Of a DNA stretch of 25,000 bases, positions 13,101 through 21,277 are shown piece after piece. A program made the translations under genes and the position numbers. How positions within the stretch are numbered: position 1 is the first letter of the stretch; every line of letters begins with the position of its first letter. Under the pieces are notes generated by a model. That model saw only the letters and a program-made list of their open reading frames with translations, did no database searches and was not told where the DNA came from. The stretch is from Chondrilla cf. caribensis (lineage: Eukaryota > Porifera > Demospongiae > Chondrillida > Chondrillidae): contig OZ026563.1 of NCBI GenBank assembly GCA_964020155.1, positions 1,083,824-1,108,823 of the forward strand. Reading direction: 5' to 3'.

Positions 13101-14290
13101 TCTCCAGGCTGATGGTCAGGGTGAACTGTACTTGTCAACTTATTGACTGGGGCCCTTTTCTCCACAACCCCAAACCTAGGTTGCTGAGGTGGTGGTACAT
13201 TGGCTACTTTCCTCTTCCTCACTCCCAAATCCTCTGGGTTCAACGGTTCACTGGGTCTTGGTATGCGAGGATCCAAGCTCGGATCCACGGTGGACTGTGG
13301 GAGTGAGGTTGGCAGATGTAGTGATGGATCTTGCCCGAAGTGTCGGCTGTATGCCACAAATGGGTCAAAATCATCTACTTCCCGAATTCCAGTACCATGG
13401 GGGATGATATTGTGTCTCTCGGGAGAAGTCCTCGTCAATTGCCGTTTAGGAGAGCGGACCACTTTGCGCACAACTTTCCTCGGTGGAGAACCTTCACTAA
13501 TCCCATGGTCCCGCTCGAGAGCACTGGAGCTGCTGATACCTCCTAGAAGGGAGTACACACGCCATTGGACTAGGAAACACATACAGTACATGTTCAAAGC
13601 AATACACATAGAATGGATACATACATACACATACATACGTAGGTATGATCACGTAACATAAATGTGGATATATACCACTAGCAAGGGTTTGCTTAACTGG
13701 AAGGTACACATAAAAGTATGGTACTGAATATAAGAAGTTTCAATTTATGATAAAATCGTTTCAATTTCTCTACTGAGAAAAAGACTCTGTTCTATGTACA
13801 TAACATTGACATGGGTACGAATGCACATACGTATAATTACATAAACGTATGCACGTATATACAAAGTAAACCAGACCCATGTATGCACCTGTACATAAAA
13901 ATACATACATAATACACACACATACACAGGTACGTACATGTACATAGGTATGTATAAATATGAATGTACATTCATGCACACACCTTCCATAGAAGGGTCT
14001 GTATGTCCTGGAGGAACAATGGGATAGATAGGGGGCTGCTGTAACAGGTCATTCACAACTGCAGCAGTCCTCCTGACTGCCTGCTGTTGCTGGTCAAGTC
14101 GGGCCTGGAGAGAACTCAGCGCTTCGTGGGGTGGGAGGACAAACTCTCTCAGAGGTGCCTGCTGCGGATGGATGGGAGCTGCAGACTTCCTGGTGTGATA
14201 GCTCTTGCTCTTTGACACACGTGGTACATTCTGTACAGAGTAGGTAGGTAGGTGGATTCCATACACACATGGTACCAGTGCAGTTGTGAA

Positions 14291-14358
<68 letters not shown>

Positions 14359-16032
14359 TACTATGGTGGATGCCTTAGGACCTTCATAGCACAAAATTAA
14401 TGTCCTTGTTAGGGCCATTTCCTCAATTTTGGGGTCACACAATGCATTTGAATACACAACAACAGGACAAAGAATGATGCACACACTGGGGATGTTTCCT
14501 GATGTTAGTTCGCGTGTACTAGGATAAATCAACAAGACACCCTCAGTTGTATACATACGTACATATATACACTCTGTGTGTGCATATGTATCACTGTACA
14601 CTCACTGGAACGAGCTCGGCATCTGAGGATGACTTGGACTGATGGCTAGCACTAGGAGGTTGATTGCCAGCTGATTGACCAGTGAAATTTCCCGGTGGTC
14701 CAAATATAGCAGCAGTGTTTATTTCTGGCCACTCTGTCATGGGAAGATCACCCTTTCTATTAGAAGTCACTTGTTGTTGTTGAATGTTCTTCGCAGCAGT
14801 TTCCACATCATGTCTGCCATTTTCTGTATTTGAGACGGAAACCATTGTAAAAGGATAACAGGGGTAACAAGGAATGTTGGGGTCACAGGAATCTGGTCTC
14901 CCCAGGAAAAAAATACCCTGGCAAAATTCCCTAAGATAATATGGCATTACAGTCAAACCAGCTTAGTAAGTTCTTTGAAGGGTACATTAAATCTGTATTT
15001 CTTATCAGAGGTACTTACATACTATCAGTACTGGTTGATGTAGTGTACATGAGCTAGGTACTGAGTGAAGTGTACTCACTACCCAGGAGTATGTACTAAC
15101 GCACGTGGGTGCTTACTAAGCAAGTTGCACTATACACATATAAAAAGAAATGGGTATCCCTTTGTTTGATATTAGATACCAATTGATAGGCCTGAGTGTT
15201 AATCCTTAACGCGAAGCTATTGGTACAAGTTTATTTCTGCCTTGTCTTCATAGATTAGTGATTTGACAATTGAACAAACTAGTCCACAACTCAATATTAG
15301 ACAAGTCTAAAAGTGTCCATTCTATGTTACCCTGGCACTTAAAGATCCCCCGTTCTACCATCCCATTAGTACCAAGGCACCTCCATGTATGTTACCTTGG
15401 TCTCACTCACCCTCCTCATCCTCTTCAGCATCACCATCTTGGGGCGCCTGGGGTTGACGGTCTGGGCTGACAGTGAAGGTCTCGTTCAACAAACTCCCGC
15501 TGTTCAAAATACTACCCTCTACTACAACACTAGAGTCGTTCACATTATCCAATGGTTTATCTCCTTGTCTCTTGCTAACTCTAGTCTTCTCGTTCCCCTT
15601 CACAACCTTGGTTGCCTTCTTTTGTTGAGGGTCTTTTTCATCTCTATGGTGTCTTACTATGTGAGGATCTGTTGACACTGTCTTCGAGACGTGTCTGTTT
15701 GGCTTGGAGCGTTCTTCCAATAAAACTGCACCGCGCGCTCTTTCTTCCAAATCCTGTAACTAGGAACAATACAAGAATTGCCGTCAACAGATTACCAGTC
15801 CACACTGACAGCATACCTACCTTGGAATTGACGTCTCCAAAGGACGACCATGCTTCCAACAAACCTACAGGATGCAAAAACACGTGAAAAAGGTTCACAA
15901 CGTGACTGTCTTCTATGATTCACAGTTAAAACACCAACCTGTAAGCTTTCCTGTATTCTCTTTTCCTTTTTGAGGAGAAGGACAGTTAATTTTCATGGGC
16001 TCTTTAATCTTTGAGCCATAAACGCGAGACAT
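878..16032 (-). CDS. CEP350: CEP350 centrosomal protein homologue, complete, 19 coding exons
   Basis: Coding exons in transcript order (high to low coordinate): 16032-15939, 15864-15821, 15753-15411, 14823-14606, 14230-13984, 13542-12547, 12167-12016, 11718-9580, 9321-9145, 8779-8451, 7971-7746, 7451-7194, 6948-6869, 6712-6625, 6524-6306, 6015-5576, 5279-4753, 4467-4289, 4015-878. Every junction is GT-AG and every phase fits. The total is 9894 nt, or 3297 aa, against about 3117 aa for human CEP350. In order the protein has a short N-terminus, a long charged low-complexity region, a [10 protein letters not shown] basic coiled coil, an IQ-like motif with a decapeptide repeat, several coiled-coil exons, a CAP-Gly domain (about residues 2703-2772) and the C-terminal block unique to CEP350. 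CEP350 is known as a large centrosome and centriole scaffold that anchors microtubules. The start is the first in-frame ATG. Identity rests on several blocks that match CEP350 in the right order. Small extra exons could have been missed. Confidence 0.92.
2456..2665 (-). other. CEP350: CAP-Gly microtubule/EB-binding domain of CEP350
   Basis: The encoded 70 residues run from [11 protein letters not shown] to PPSKVSLL. The fold's signature is visible: the glycine pattern, F(V/A)[13 protein letters not shown] and [17 protein letters not shown]. The canonical GKNDG loop is GNHNG here; human CEP350 has a similar Asn-rich variant (from memory), which supports CEP350 over CLIP, dynactin or tubulin-chaperone CAP-Gly proteins. 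CAP-Gly domains bind C-terminal EEY/F motifs of tubulin and EB proteins. Confidence 0.93.
4289..5279 (-). CDS. CEP350: CEP350 coiled-coil exons 17 and 18
   Basis: Exons 5279-4753 and 4467-4289 are split by a 285-bp intron rich in TG repeat. The first encodes a heptad-rich helix, [20 protein letters not shown] and [24 protein letters not shown], then a Ser/Thr/Pro-rich linker. The second encodes [20 protein letters not shown] and a Lys/Gln/Glu-rich coil. The same pair of coils separated by a disordered linker occurs in vertebrate CEP350 upstream of the CAP-Gly domain. Reading through the intron gives a spurious His/Thr-rich ORF, so splicing is required. Confidence 0.9.
4504..4738. repeat. TG microsatellite tract in CEP350 intron 17
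   Basis: A TG-rich tract with an uninterrupted core at about 4539-4595, then degenerate TG/CATG units. It fills most of the 285-bp intron between coding exons 17 and 18 and produces spurious His/Thr-rich or Val/Cys-rich ORFs. Confidence 0.95.
5385..5535. repeat. Alternating purine-pyrimidine tract in CEP350 intron 16
   Basis: GTGTGTGC and GCGCGCG runs pass into ACGTACGTACGTACGTATG and related self-complementary tetranucleotide repeats. The sequence is mostly alternating purine-pyrimidine and can fold back on itself. Confidence 0.85.
5576..6015 (-). CDS. CEP350: CEP350 exon 16, disordered linker
   Basis: The acceptor is CCTCCAG and the donor AG|GTATGT. The exon encodes 146 residues dominated by Ser, Thr, Glu, Val and Pro, including [13 protein letters not shown] and [16 protein letters not shown], with no recognisable fold. 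It ends in [12 protein letters not shown], which leads directly into the coiled coil of exon 17. It is assigned to CEP350 by phase and position, not by sequence similarity. Confidence 0.85.
6306..7451 (-). CDS. CEP350: CEP350 conserved coiled-coil block, exons 12-15
   Basis: Four exons, 7451-7194, 6948-6869, 6712-6625 and 6524-6306, join in phase. They encode [60 protein letters not shown] and [20 protein letters not shown]. This is the best-conserved central stretch of vertebrate CEP350, including the KGxDxKMPxLRKxxxGLL motif in the middle. It predicts a long basic alpha-helical coil. The intron after exon 12 (7193-6949) begins directly in TG repeat. Confidence 0.92.
7031..7192. repeat. CA microsatellite abutting the CEP350 intron 12 donor
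   Basis: About 160 bp of CA repeats with CCCACA and AAACACA interruptions. On the coding (minus) strand it reads GTGTGTTTGTGTG directly from the 5' splice site at 7193, so the donor GT is itself part of the repeat. Confidence 0.95.
7746..7971 (-). CDS. CEP350: CEP350 exon 11, acidic linker
   Basis: The acceptor is TTGCTAG and the donor AAA|GTGAGT. Encodes about 75 residues rich in Thr, Asp, Glu and Gln ([36 protein letters not shown]). No domain is visible. It is placed in the gene because its phases fit both neighbours and the reading frame is open throughout. Confidence 0.8.
8070..8243. mobile_element. MITE-like element in CEP350 intron 10
   Basis: Begins CAGTGGAACCTGGTATAAAG and ends in an imperfect inverted copy (…TTAAATTCACTG), with TA on both sides (8068-8069 and 8244-8245). 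The internal CCTGTCCTAAGTGACCACTG is shared almost exactly with the element at 8963-9109, so the two are members of one family. There is no coding capacity. Confidence 0.8.
8451..9321 (-). CDS. CEP350: CEP350 exons 9-10, coiled coil
   Basis: Exons 9321-9145 and 8779-8451 are separated by a 365-bp intron that holds a small inverted-repeat element. The first encodes [20 protein letters not shown] and [20 protein letters not shown]. The second encodes [20 protein letters not shown] followed by an alanine-rich helix ([14 protein letters not shown]) and an acidic Ser/Thr tail. This is clear heptad-type helix. Both exon ends use good GTGA donors and YAG acceptors. Confidence 0.88.
8963..9109. mobile_element. 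MITE-like element in CEP350 intron 9
   Basis: The left end CAGCAAACCTGCTATAAAGA matches the reverse complement of the right end, CAGGGAAACCTGTATATAAG. TA flanks both sides (8961-8962 and 9110-9111). It shares an internal block of about 28 bp with the element at 8070-8243. Confidence 0.8.
9580..11718 (-). CDS. CEP350: CEP350 exon 8, large exon with IQ-like motif and decapeptide repeat
   Basis: This exon is 2139 nt (713 codons, residues 699-1411), with acceptor TTGTTTAG and donor AAG|GTACAG. It starts with ELYNIQRNQ, completing the conserved coil of exon 7. Next come a Ser-rich region, a short helix ([20 protein letters not shown]), an IQ-like motif ([14 protein letters not shown]) and 13 tandem decapeptides of consensus [11 protein letters not shown] long Ser/Thr/Glu-rich stretch follows. 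It closes with a coil ([20 protein letters not shown]) that continues into exon 9. The repeat is confined to this exon and keeps frame. Confidence 0.9.
10498..10887 (-). repeat. In-frame 30-bp coding minisatellite, 13 copies
   Basis: Thirteen full 30-bp units plus a partial one (to about 10480) lie inside CEP350 exon 8. Each encodes ten residues, consensus [10 protein letters not shown], with TTQ/TAQ/TDQ and REQ/RQQ variants and one TSREQ. The units are nearly identical in DNA, so the array is young or kept uniform by unequal exchange. Because 30 is a multiple of 3, copy changes leave the frame intact. On the plus strand the array makes a spurious long ORF ([10 protein letters not shown] repeats). 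Confidence 0.95.
10930..10985 (-). other. CEP350: IQ-like calmodulin-binding motif in CEP350
   Basis: The encoded [17 protein letters not shown] fits the IQ consensus (I/L/V)QxxxRGxxx(R/K) well. IQ motifs bind calmodulin or related EF-hand proteins such as centrin. The motif lies immediately N-terminal to the decapeptide array. Binding is inferred from the motif only. Confidence 0.75.
12016..12167 (-). CDS. CEP350: CEP350 exon 7, [10 protein letters not shown] basic coil
   Basis: The acceptor is GTGTACAG and the donor CTGCAG|GTGAAG. It encodes [20 protein letters not shown] followed by a run of Lys/Arg/Gln/Glu helix ending KKQRLQ. Vertebrate CEP350 has the same arrangement of a Y-D-x-E-E-V-R-x-Y-M element followed by a long basic coil. 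This is therefore one of the strongest identification points in the N-terminal half. Confidence 0.92.
12547..13542 (-). CDS. CEP350: CEP350 exon 6, basic/Pro-Ser-rich region
   Basis: This 996-nt exon runs from acceptor CCTTCTAG to donor ACAG|GTGAGA. It begins [14 protein letters not shown], contains [15 protein letters not shown] and [15 protein letters not shown], and ends [19 protein letters not shown]. It is strongly basic with many SP/TP sites and little predicted structure except a short helix near [15 protein letters not shown]. No catalytic domain is visible. Its phases fit both neighbours. Confidence 0.87.
13984..16032 (-). CDS. CEP350: CEP350 N-terminal exons 1-5
   Basis: Exon 1 (16032-15939) starts [16 protein letters not shown] at the first in-frame ATG. 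Exon 2 (15864-15821) adds [15 protein letters not shown]. Exon 3 (15753-15411) encodes a charged region starting [17 protein letters not shown]. Exon 4 (14823-14606) encodes a Gln/Ser/Pro-rich stretch. Exon 5 (14230-13984) has a short helix, [20 protein letters not shown]. All junctions agree in phase. Similarity to vertebrate CEP350 is weak here, as expected for the divergent N-terminus, so these exons rest mainly on splice logic. The start of exon 4 (acceptor AAATACAG) is the least certain. Confidence 0.78.
14292..14353. repeat. CA microsatellite in CEP350 intron 4
   Basis: A pure (CA)n run of about 31 units, uninterrupted, in the 375-bp intron between exons 4 and 5. Confidence 0.97.
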
Positions 16033-16300
16033 TGTTTCATCAGTCAACAATGACCATTGTTTTTCACAGAAGTACAATAACCTATCGCACTGGCGCCATT
16101 TTATCAACGCAAGCGTCCCTTCGTCCAGTCATCTAGTCACGTTCCCAGACCCACTTCCGGCCGCCATTTGGGAACGAGACTACCTTTAGTTTAGCGGGTA
16201 CGCTGGTTGGACAGTTTTCACAAGCGCCCTCGGCGGAAAAGGAGGGCTCGCTAGCCTTCTGTTAGGTGCTGCCTACTTTGCGGACCGTACACGTGGACAC
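16033..16300 (-). promoter_or_regulatory. Probable CEP350 promoter with ETS- and YY1-like sites
   Basis: Upstream of the CEP350 start codon the sequence becomes GC-richer than the flanking introns. On the minus strand a block at about 16152-16170 reads AAATGGCGGCCGGAAGTG, a YY1-like core (AAATGGCGGC) fused to an ETS-like core (CGGAAGTG). A second AAAATGGCG lies near 16090-16099. These pairs are typical of animal housekeeping promoters, often near the transcription start. No TATA box is evident. Confidence 0.55.
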
Positions 16301-16884
16301 ACTGATGCCCGAATCTGTAGTGGACTGTGTTCCTGTGCTGCTGGATTAGTCACGTGCATCTGCATACTTCTGTCTCATTACTTTTCTTCACGATTTGTAT
16401 ATCTGCGCATGATGGTCCATCTGTGGATCCACATTTTACAAGCATCAGTTTCACATTAGACTCAGATGCACATGTATCTATTGTCCATACTCGTACATGT
16501 CATGTCTCTTGTACACAACAATACATGATGTCTTATAGCACAATTGGAGTCCCTAGTATACTAGTACACGTTTGACTTAATGTGAATAGTCTGTAAATAG
16601 GAAGTACCTTACTGTTCGTTGCATGGTTCATAGACACTTGAGCATATATGGTTGGTTTTTATCATAGACAATAATGTACCATGTTACCATTTGAGTATCT
16701 ATGGAATTTCAATGAATCGATCGGCTAACTTGTTGTCTAACTGGACATGTCTGTCAAACAACTGGATACTTGAGGCAGATACTTGAATATGGATGGGACT
16801 AATTGGTGTGACACTGTCAAATATGTTCTAGCTGGTTGGACTCCGTACATTCCATTAACCACACACATCACATGTGATCAGTTA
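16301..16884. other. Intergenic region between SRD5A3 3' end and CEP350 promoter
   Basis: No exon, RNA gene or clear repeat is recognised here. Short ORFs lack splice partners or domain similarity. The proximal part beside 16885 should hold the SRD5A3 3' UTR; I could not place a confident polyadenylation signal. Confidence 0.6.
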
Positions 16885-18237
16885 CTACCATACAAAAGGA
16901 ATTAAGATTTTTCTGTTTATCTTCTTGTACTGGGGAAATTTCTCCAAATACCAGCTGTGAGTCCAGTATGCAGAAAACGATAGACAAGAGAAGGAGAACA
17001 AAGGAATTAACCACACTTCAATGTTACACCACATCAGGATGCATACACCAATATATATCATGATCTCCGCCATATAGTGAGGGCTGGAAACATACTGAAA
17101 CCAGTCACCGTATGGAATCATGTACTTCTCAAAACGTGTTGGAGAAGAGGGACCCTCTGAAGAAGAATTACTACCTCGAAGGTCAGCCAAAATCTTATGA
17201 CAGGTGTATTGGTGGTAGCTTCCGTAGAGAAATATGCTCAAGCCTAGAATGTGGTGAAGCTTCAAGACGGAAAGGACACCACTGCCAGCAGACGTTGGAT
17301 CTTCCCCATCTGAAAAAAAGGTATGTACATTGTAATTGTATAGGACACCACGCAGACATGTCAAATATTTGTGTGTGGAGTAAAACCTGTGTATGACGGT
17401 CACTGTATGTCAACTGTAATGTTCATACAGTGAATTCTAGTTAATCTGCCACAATTGGTTTCCAAAAAATAAGGTGGATCAGCGAGTTTGGCAAATTAAC
17501 TGGATATTCATTGGTATTTGCACATTTCATTAGTACTTGGAAAGTGTGGTGAATTGGAAGTTTTGGCGGATAAAATGCATAGTGGCGGGTTAATGAGAAT
17601 ACACTGTGTGCATGTGTTTGGCCGTACCATCGTTTTGGAGATGCAGCACTAGGAGTGGTGCTCTTAGGGAATAAAACACGAAACCGAGCACATAGTGTGC
17701 AAAATGCATTCTGGCGTGTTTCGAGTTCACCACAACTGCCACACACTCGTAAAGTCTTCGACTCGATTGCACCAACAGCAGCCCAAGGGCTAATACAGTT
17801 TCAAACTGCACAACCTTGAAGTACACTTGTTCTGGCCTCGCTGAGTCACTTTTACCAACATTCACAGATGTCAGTAGGAACAGTACATCAGCCAGGATTG
17901 GTAAACCTAGACGACCTCCGATGAACAGGTATTGCAGTACTTGAAATAGGACAGCTGCATCCACTACTGTGGCCCACAAGTAGAAATGTGTAAACCACCT
18001 GCATTAGTGAGAAACTGAACATGATTGTCGGTTTCTAATGTGTTTCAATCTTCATGCTAGCTCTTTATACCTTTTGGGAACATCACCTATCACAGTTTTA
18101 TTCCCTCTCTGCTTTCCGTACGTAACCATGGTTAGGATGAAGTTTGGGACCATAGTACTTGCAAACGTCACGAGAGGCACCGAGACGGTGATCGCAATAG
18201 AGACAATCCACAACCACACGATCACAGAAAACATCAT
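16885..18237 (-). CDS. SRD5A3: Polyprenol reductase (SRD5A3 homologue), complete, 3 exons
   Basis: Exons 18237-18071, 17998-17628 and 17309-16885 (TAG stop) join in phase to 963 nt, or 320 aa; human SRD5A3 is 318 aa. SRD5A3 is an ER membrane, NADPH-dependent enzyme in the conversion of polyprenol to dolichol, needed for the lipid carrier of N-glycosylation. Visible signatures are hydrophobic TM1 at the N-terminus, GDVPKRWFTHFY across the first junction, SRRLYECV, and the steroid 5-alpha-reductase C-terminal domain with HHILGLSIF, HQYTCHKILADLR and GDWFQYVSSPHYMAE (residues 247-261). The chain ends NRKILIPFVW, as the family usually does. The first ATG of an ATGATG pair was chosen because an in-frame TGA lies just upstream. 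VPKR and the RRLYEC block favour SRD5A3 over SRD5A1/2. Intron 2 holds a small inverted-repeat element. The gene is head to head with the EDEM gene. Confidence 0.95.
17428..17606. mobile_element. MITE-like element in SRD5A3 intron 2
   Basis: The left end CAGTGAATTCTAGTTAATCT is mirrored at the right end (reverse complement CAGTGTATTCTCATTAACCC), giving about 25-bp imperfect terminal inverted repeats. TA flanks the left side; the right flank is TG. At 179 bp it has no coding capacity, so it is a non-autonomous element. The CAGTG ends with TA targets suggest mobilisation by a Tc1/mariner- or pogo-type transposase (inference). Confidence 0.75.
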
Positions 18238-18344
18238 AAAACTCTGCAACGAAACGACAAACTCCACTGAAAAGATTCAATCAGCGATTCCAGCTCGTGA
18301 CAGTCATGTGATTCAGTATTGTTGCCGTTTCTCGGTCAACAACG
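18238..18344. promoter_or_regulatory. Putative bidirectional promoter between SRD5A3 and EDEM-like gene
   Basis: Only 107 bp separate the two divergent start codons (SRD5A3 at 18237, EDEM-like at 18345), so both 5' UTRs and core promoters must overlap here unless one has an unseen upstream non-coding exon. The interval holds a TCATGTGA E-box/M-box palindrome near 18304 and TCAATCAGC near 18278, one base off a CCAAT box. I see no TATA box and no complete ER-stress element (CCAAT-N9-CCACG). Confidence 0.6.
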
Positions 18345-18417
18345 ATGTACATTATGAAGGAGGTAGTATTTGGGATGGTGTTCTTAATTTTAGTACTAAA
18401 AGACGTTCACTGTATGA
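18345..18417 (+). CDS. EDEM3: EDEM-like exon 1, signal peptide
   Basis: Two in-frame ATGs (18345 and 18354) precede [18 protein letters not shown], a good ER signal sequence. The donor is probably A|GTAAGT at 18418; CACT|GTATGA at 18412 has the same phase. A stop codon follows if the exon is not spliced. The acceptor of exon 2 is unclear. The best-looking site, TTCAG ending at 18520, breaks the frame, whereas CAGAG ending at 18522 keeps it. Confidence 0.65.
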
Positions 18418-21208
18418 GTAAGTCGAATAAAAACTTATACAAGTAAGTTATAATTCCTTGTTTTGCTACGAAATGTCCTTACGTGACCACGAATCCATTT
18501 CCTGACCTTTCCGAATTCAGAGAAAAAGTATTAGAGATGTTTGATCACGCATACAATTCCTATATGGTGAGATATCAACATTTATCGAATCAAGTGTATA
18601 TGTCTTTATTTTTCTGTGTTGTAACGTTCCTTCGATGCGATGTGGGGGCACGTCCGTCCATCCTCATACCATTAACACGTACTCTATACTTTGTGTGTGG
18701 AGTGTCCTAGATAGGGCGTATTGGGGTGATGTAGAACACTGTGGTGACTTGGAATCGATGGCCTCAAGTACTCTTACCACTGAACTACTAATACAAGTTC
18801 ATGTCGGTGTCATCTCCATAGAGGTGATCCAGTAGTAAAAGACACTTATCCCATGTAGATACTCTAACTATAGACACTCTATACTGCTCTAACATTACAG
18901 TGAATTTTCATTAATCTGCCACTGCTTTATCTGCCAAACCTTTCAATCCGCCACAATTTCCTAGTACCAATATAATGTACAAGTACACCAATGAGCATCC
19001 AGTTAATCCACCAAACTCATTAATCCACCATATTCTTTGAAAACAAATTGTGGTGGATTAATGAGTATTCACTGTATATCTTAAGATTCACGGTGTCAAA
19101 AGACTCCCATTCCAAATCACCCTGGAGTTTCAAGTCACACTGCTTTTCCCTACTTGTGTGTATGCATGTGTATAGCTAAAACAGACTATATGCATTGCAC
19201 TAAAGTCATTGTAGAACCACAGATCCTCTGATGAAACTAGTAACGATGTCAGCATTGGCCCATTGTTTAATCTACATTTTGCGTATGTATGGGTATGTGG
19301 TTGTATCGTCCGTGTTGGTATATGCATGCCAGTATACAACCTACACTGTGTGTTGAGTATGTATGGATGTGTGGTGGTGGTGTCTGTGTTGGTGCACTGT
19401 GTACGTCTCAGTATGAGCCTGTGGTGGCGTTGTCCATGTTGGTAAAGTGTTCCAAGTGGCATTGTGTACATGTATGAGCATGGATGTGTACTTGTGGGGT
19501 GTTCTACTCATGTAGACCCATGCTTATCCAGCTGATGAGCTTATGCCTTTGAGCTGTAGAGGCAGAGTCAGAGGAAGAGAACTCAACAGGGGGGATATCG
19601 ATGATGCTCTGGGGGACTTCTCGCTGACCCTAGTCGATACTCTGGATTCACTAGCTGTGAGTTGTGTGTGTGCAAAGTGGGGAGAACTGAATGGCATGTT
19701 TGTGACCCCTGAATGTCTGAACTGACTCGTACCATTTTACATGTGCATGCATACTTAATAGACATACGTAGTGGACAGATTTTAGACTGTAGATTGTTGT
19801 AAATGGGGCAGTTTGAATGATCCCCTAGGGTCCCACCCTATTGCTATTTGTCTATTACCTGTATACCCTGTTGAATGCCCAGTGGTACGGCTATCACTCG
19901 CACATGATCCCAACTCTAACTCCAACCTGGATGCTCTCACACTGATTGCATTCTTATGTTGATATGAAGTGAAAGTATGTACTGTACATGTTTGTATACC
20001 CAACTACATGGCTGGTTGTGTCTGTGTGCACAGTGCTGTATTTGCTCATGTATTTGTAGGTTTTAGGTAAAGTGGAAGAGTTCAACAGGTCCATAAAAAA
20101 AGTGTTGGAGAATGTAAAATTCAATGCAAATCTGGTTGTTTCCGTGTTTGAAACAAATATCAGAGTTTTAGGGTGAGTTTTGAATATGCTCCTGTGGGAT
20201 ATTGTGTGTGTGGTGTGTGTGTGTTCAGGTACCATTATACTATACATTTTGTGGTTAAAGATCTAAAGGAACAACCTCTATCATAATGGTTACTCAAGAG
20301 TTTTCTTCTGTGTCATTTATACATGTAGCATATGCCATCATATGTACTTGCTGGTATTTCTAACTTCATTACTGGTATTACCATCAAGATGTCACCCTCT
20401 GCAGTGGTCTCCTGGGAGCACACTTTGCTGCTCTCGCTTTGAAGAGCGCGGGAGAACCTCTTCTCCAGTGGTACACAGACCAGTTGGTGTGGAAGGCAGA
20501 CGAACTCGCACAGAAGTTGTTACCAGCGTTCTCCTCCACCACAGGGCTCCCCTATGCCAGAGTGAGTGTAAACACATTGCAGATGTGCGCCCGTACCGAA
20601 TATGCTGTGTCTCTACTGAGATATACGTACATATTGTATAAACAGCACTGTGTGCAGGATATAAATACCATGGAGTCTGTACATATGTACGTATGTGTAA
20701 TTTGGATGGTTTATGTTGCAAAGCAGATAAGATCAACCTTGTGTTACAGTGTTCTGTACTTAGTTTAGTGAGTGATTTTGTGTAATTATTCGCTATTCTC
20801 GCTGGATTTAACTAACAAATTTCATACCATGTTGTAGATAAACTTACTAACAGGTCTGGTTGGTCAGCACCGGAGGTTGGGCTGGGACACCACATGTACT
20901 GCTTGCGCTGGGTCGATGCTGCTGGAGTTTGCAGCACTCAGCAGAGTAACAGGCAACCCGGAGTACGAGGAAAAGGCCCACCGCGCCATGGAGGTGATAT
21001 GGCAGAAGAGGAACGAACACCACCACCTTGTAGGCAACGTCATCAACGTGACCAGCGGGGAGTGGATCAACAAAGGTGTGATGTTCACTACACAAACATT
21101 GTGTACAGTACGTAGTGTGTTGCATTTCGTGCTTAAGTCGGGTGTGATGTACATATGTACATATGTGTATGTAGGTGTTTAACTATTTACATGGACAAAC
21201 AGACACAT

Positions 21209-21277
<69 letters not shown>

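Noticed and set aside
15120..15410. Possible RNA gene in CEP350 intron 3
   Set aside because: The sequence looks less repetitive than other introns, but I found no tRNA boxes, snoRNA C/D or H/ACA boxes or strong hairpin. A short ACCAAGG/CCTTGGT pair near 15370-15401 is too weak to support a call.
15913..16107. Extended N-terminus of CEP350 upstream of MSRVYG
   Set aside because: The upstream frame is open only from a TTG codon and has no ATG. The segment contains the YY1-like promoter motif, so it is more likely 5' UTR or promoter.
18038..18421. Plus-strand 127-aa ORF across SRD5A3 exon 1 and the divergent promoter
   Set aside because: It is mostly antisense to SRD5A3 exon 1 and has no recognisable protein features; the real plus-strand start is in another frame.
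20342..20641. 99-aa plus-strand ORF starting in the intron before EDEM-like exon 5
   Set aside because: It runs out of frame with GH47 for most of its length. The catalytic frame enters at the acceptor before 20405 and leaves at 20561.
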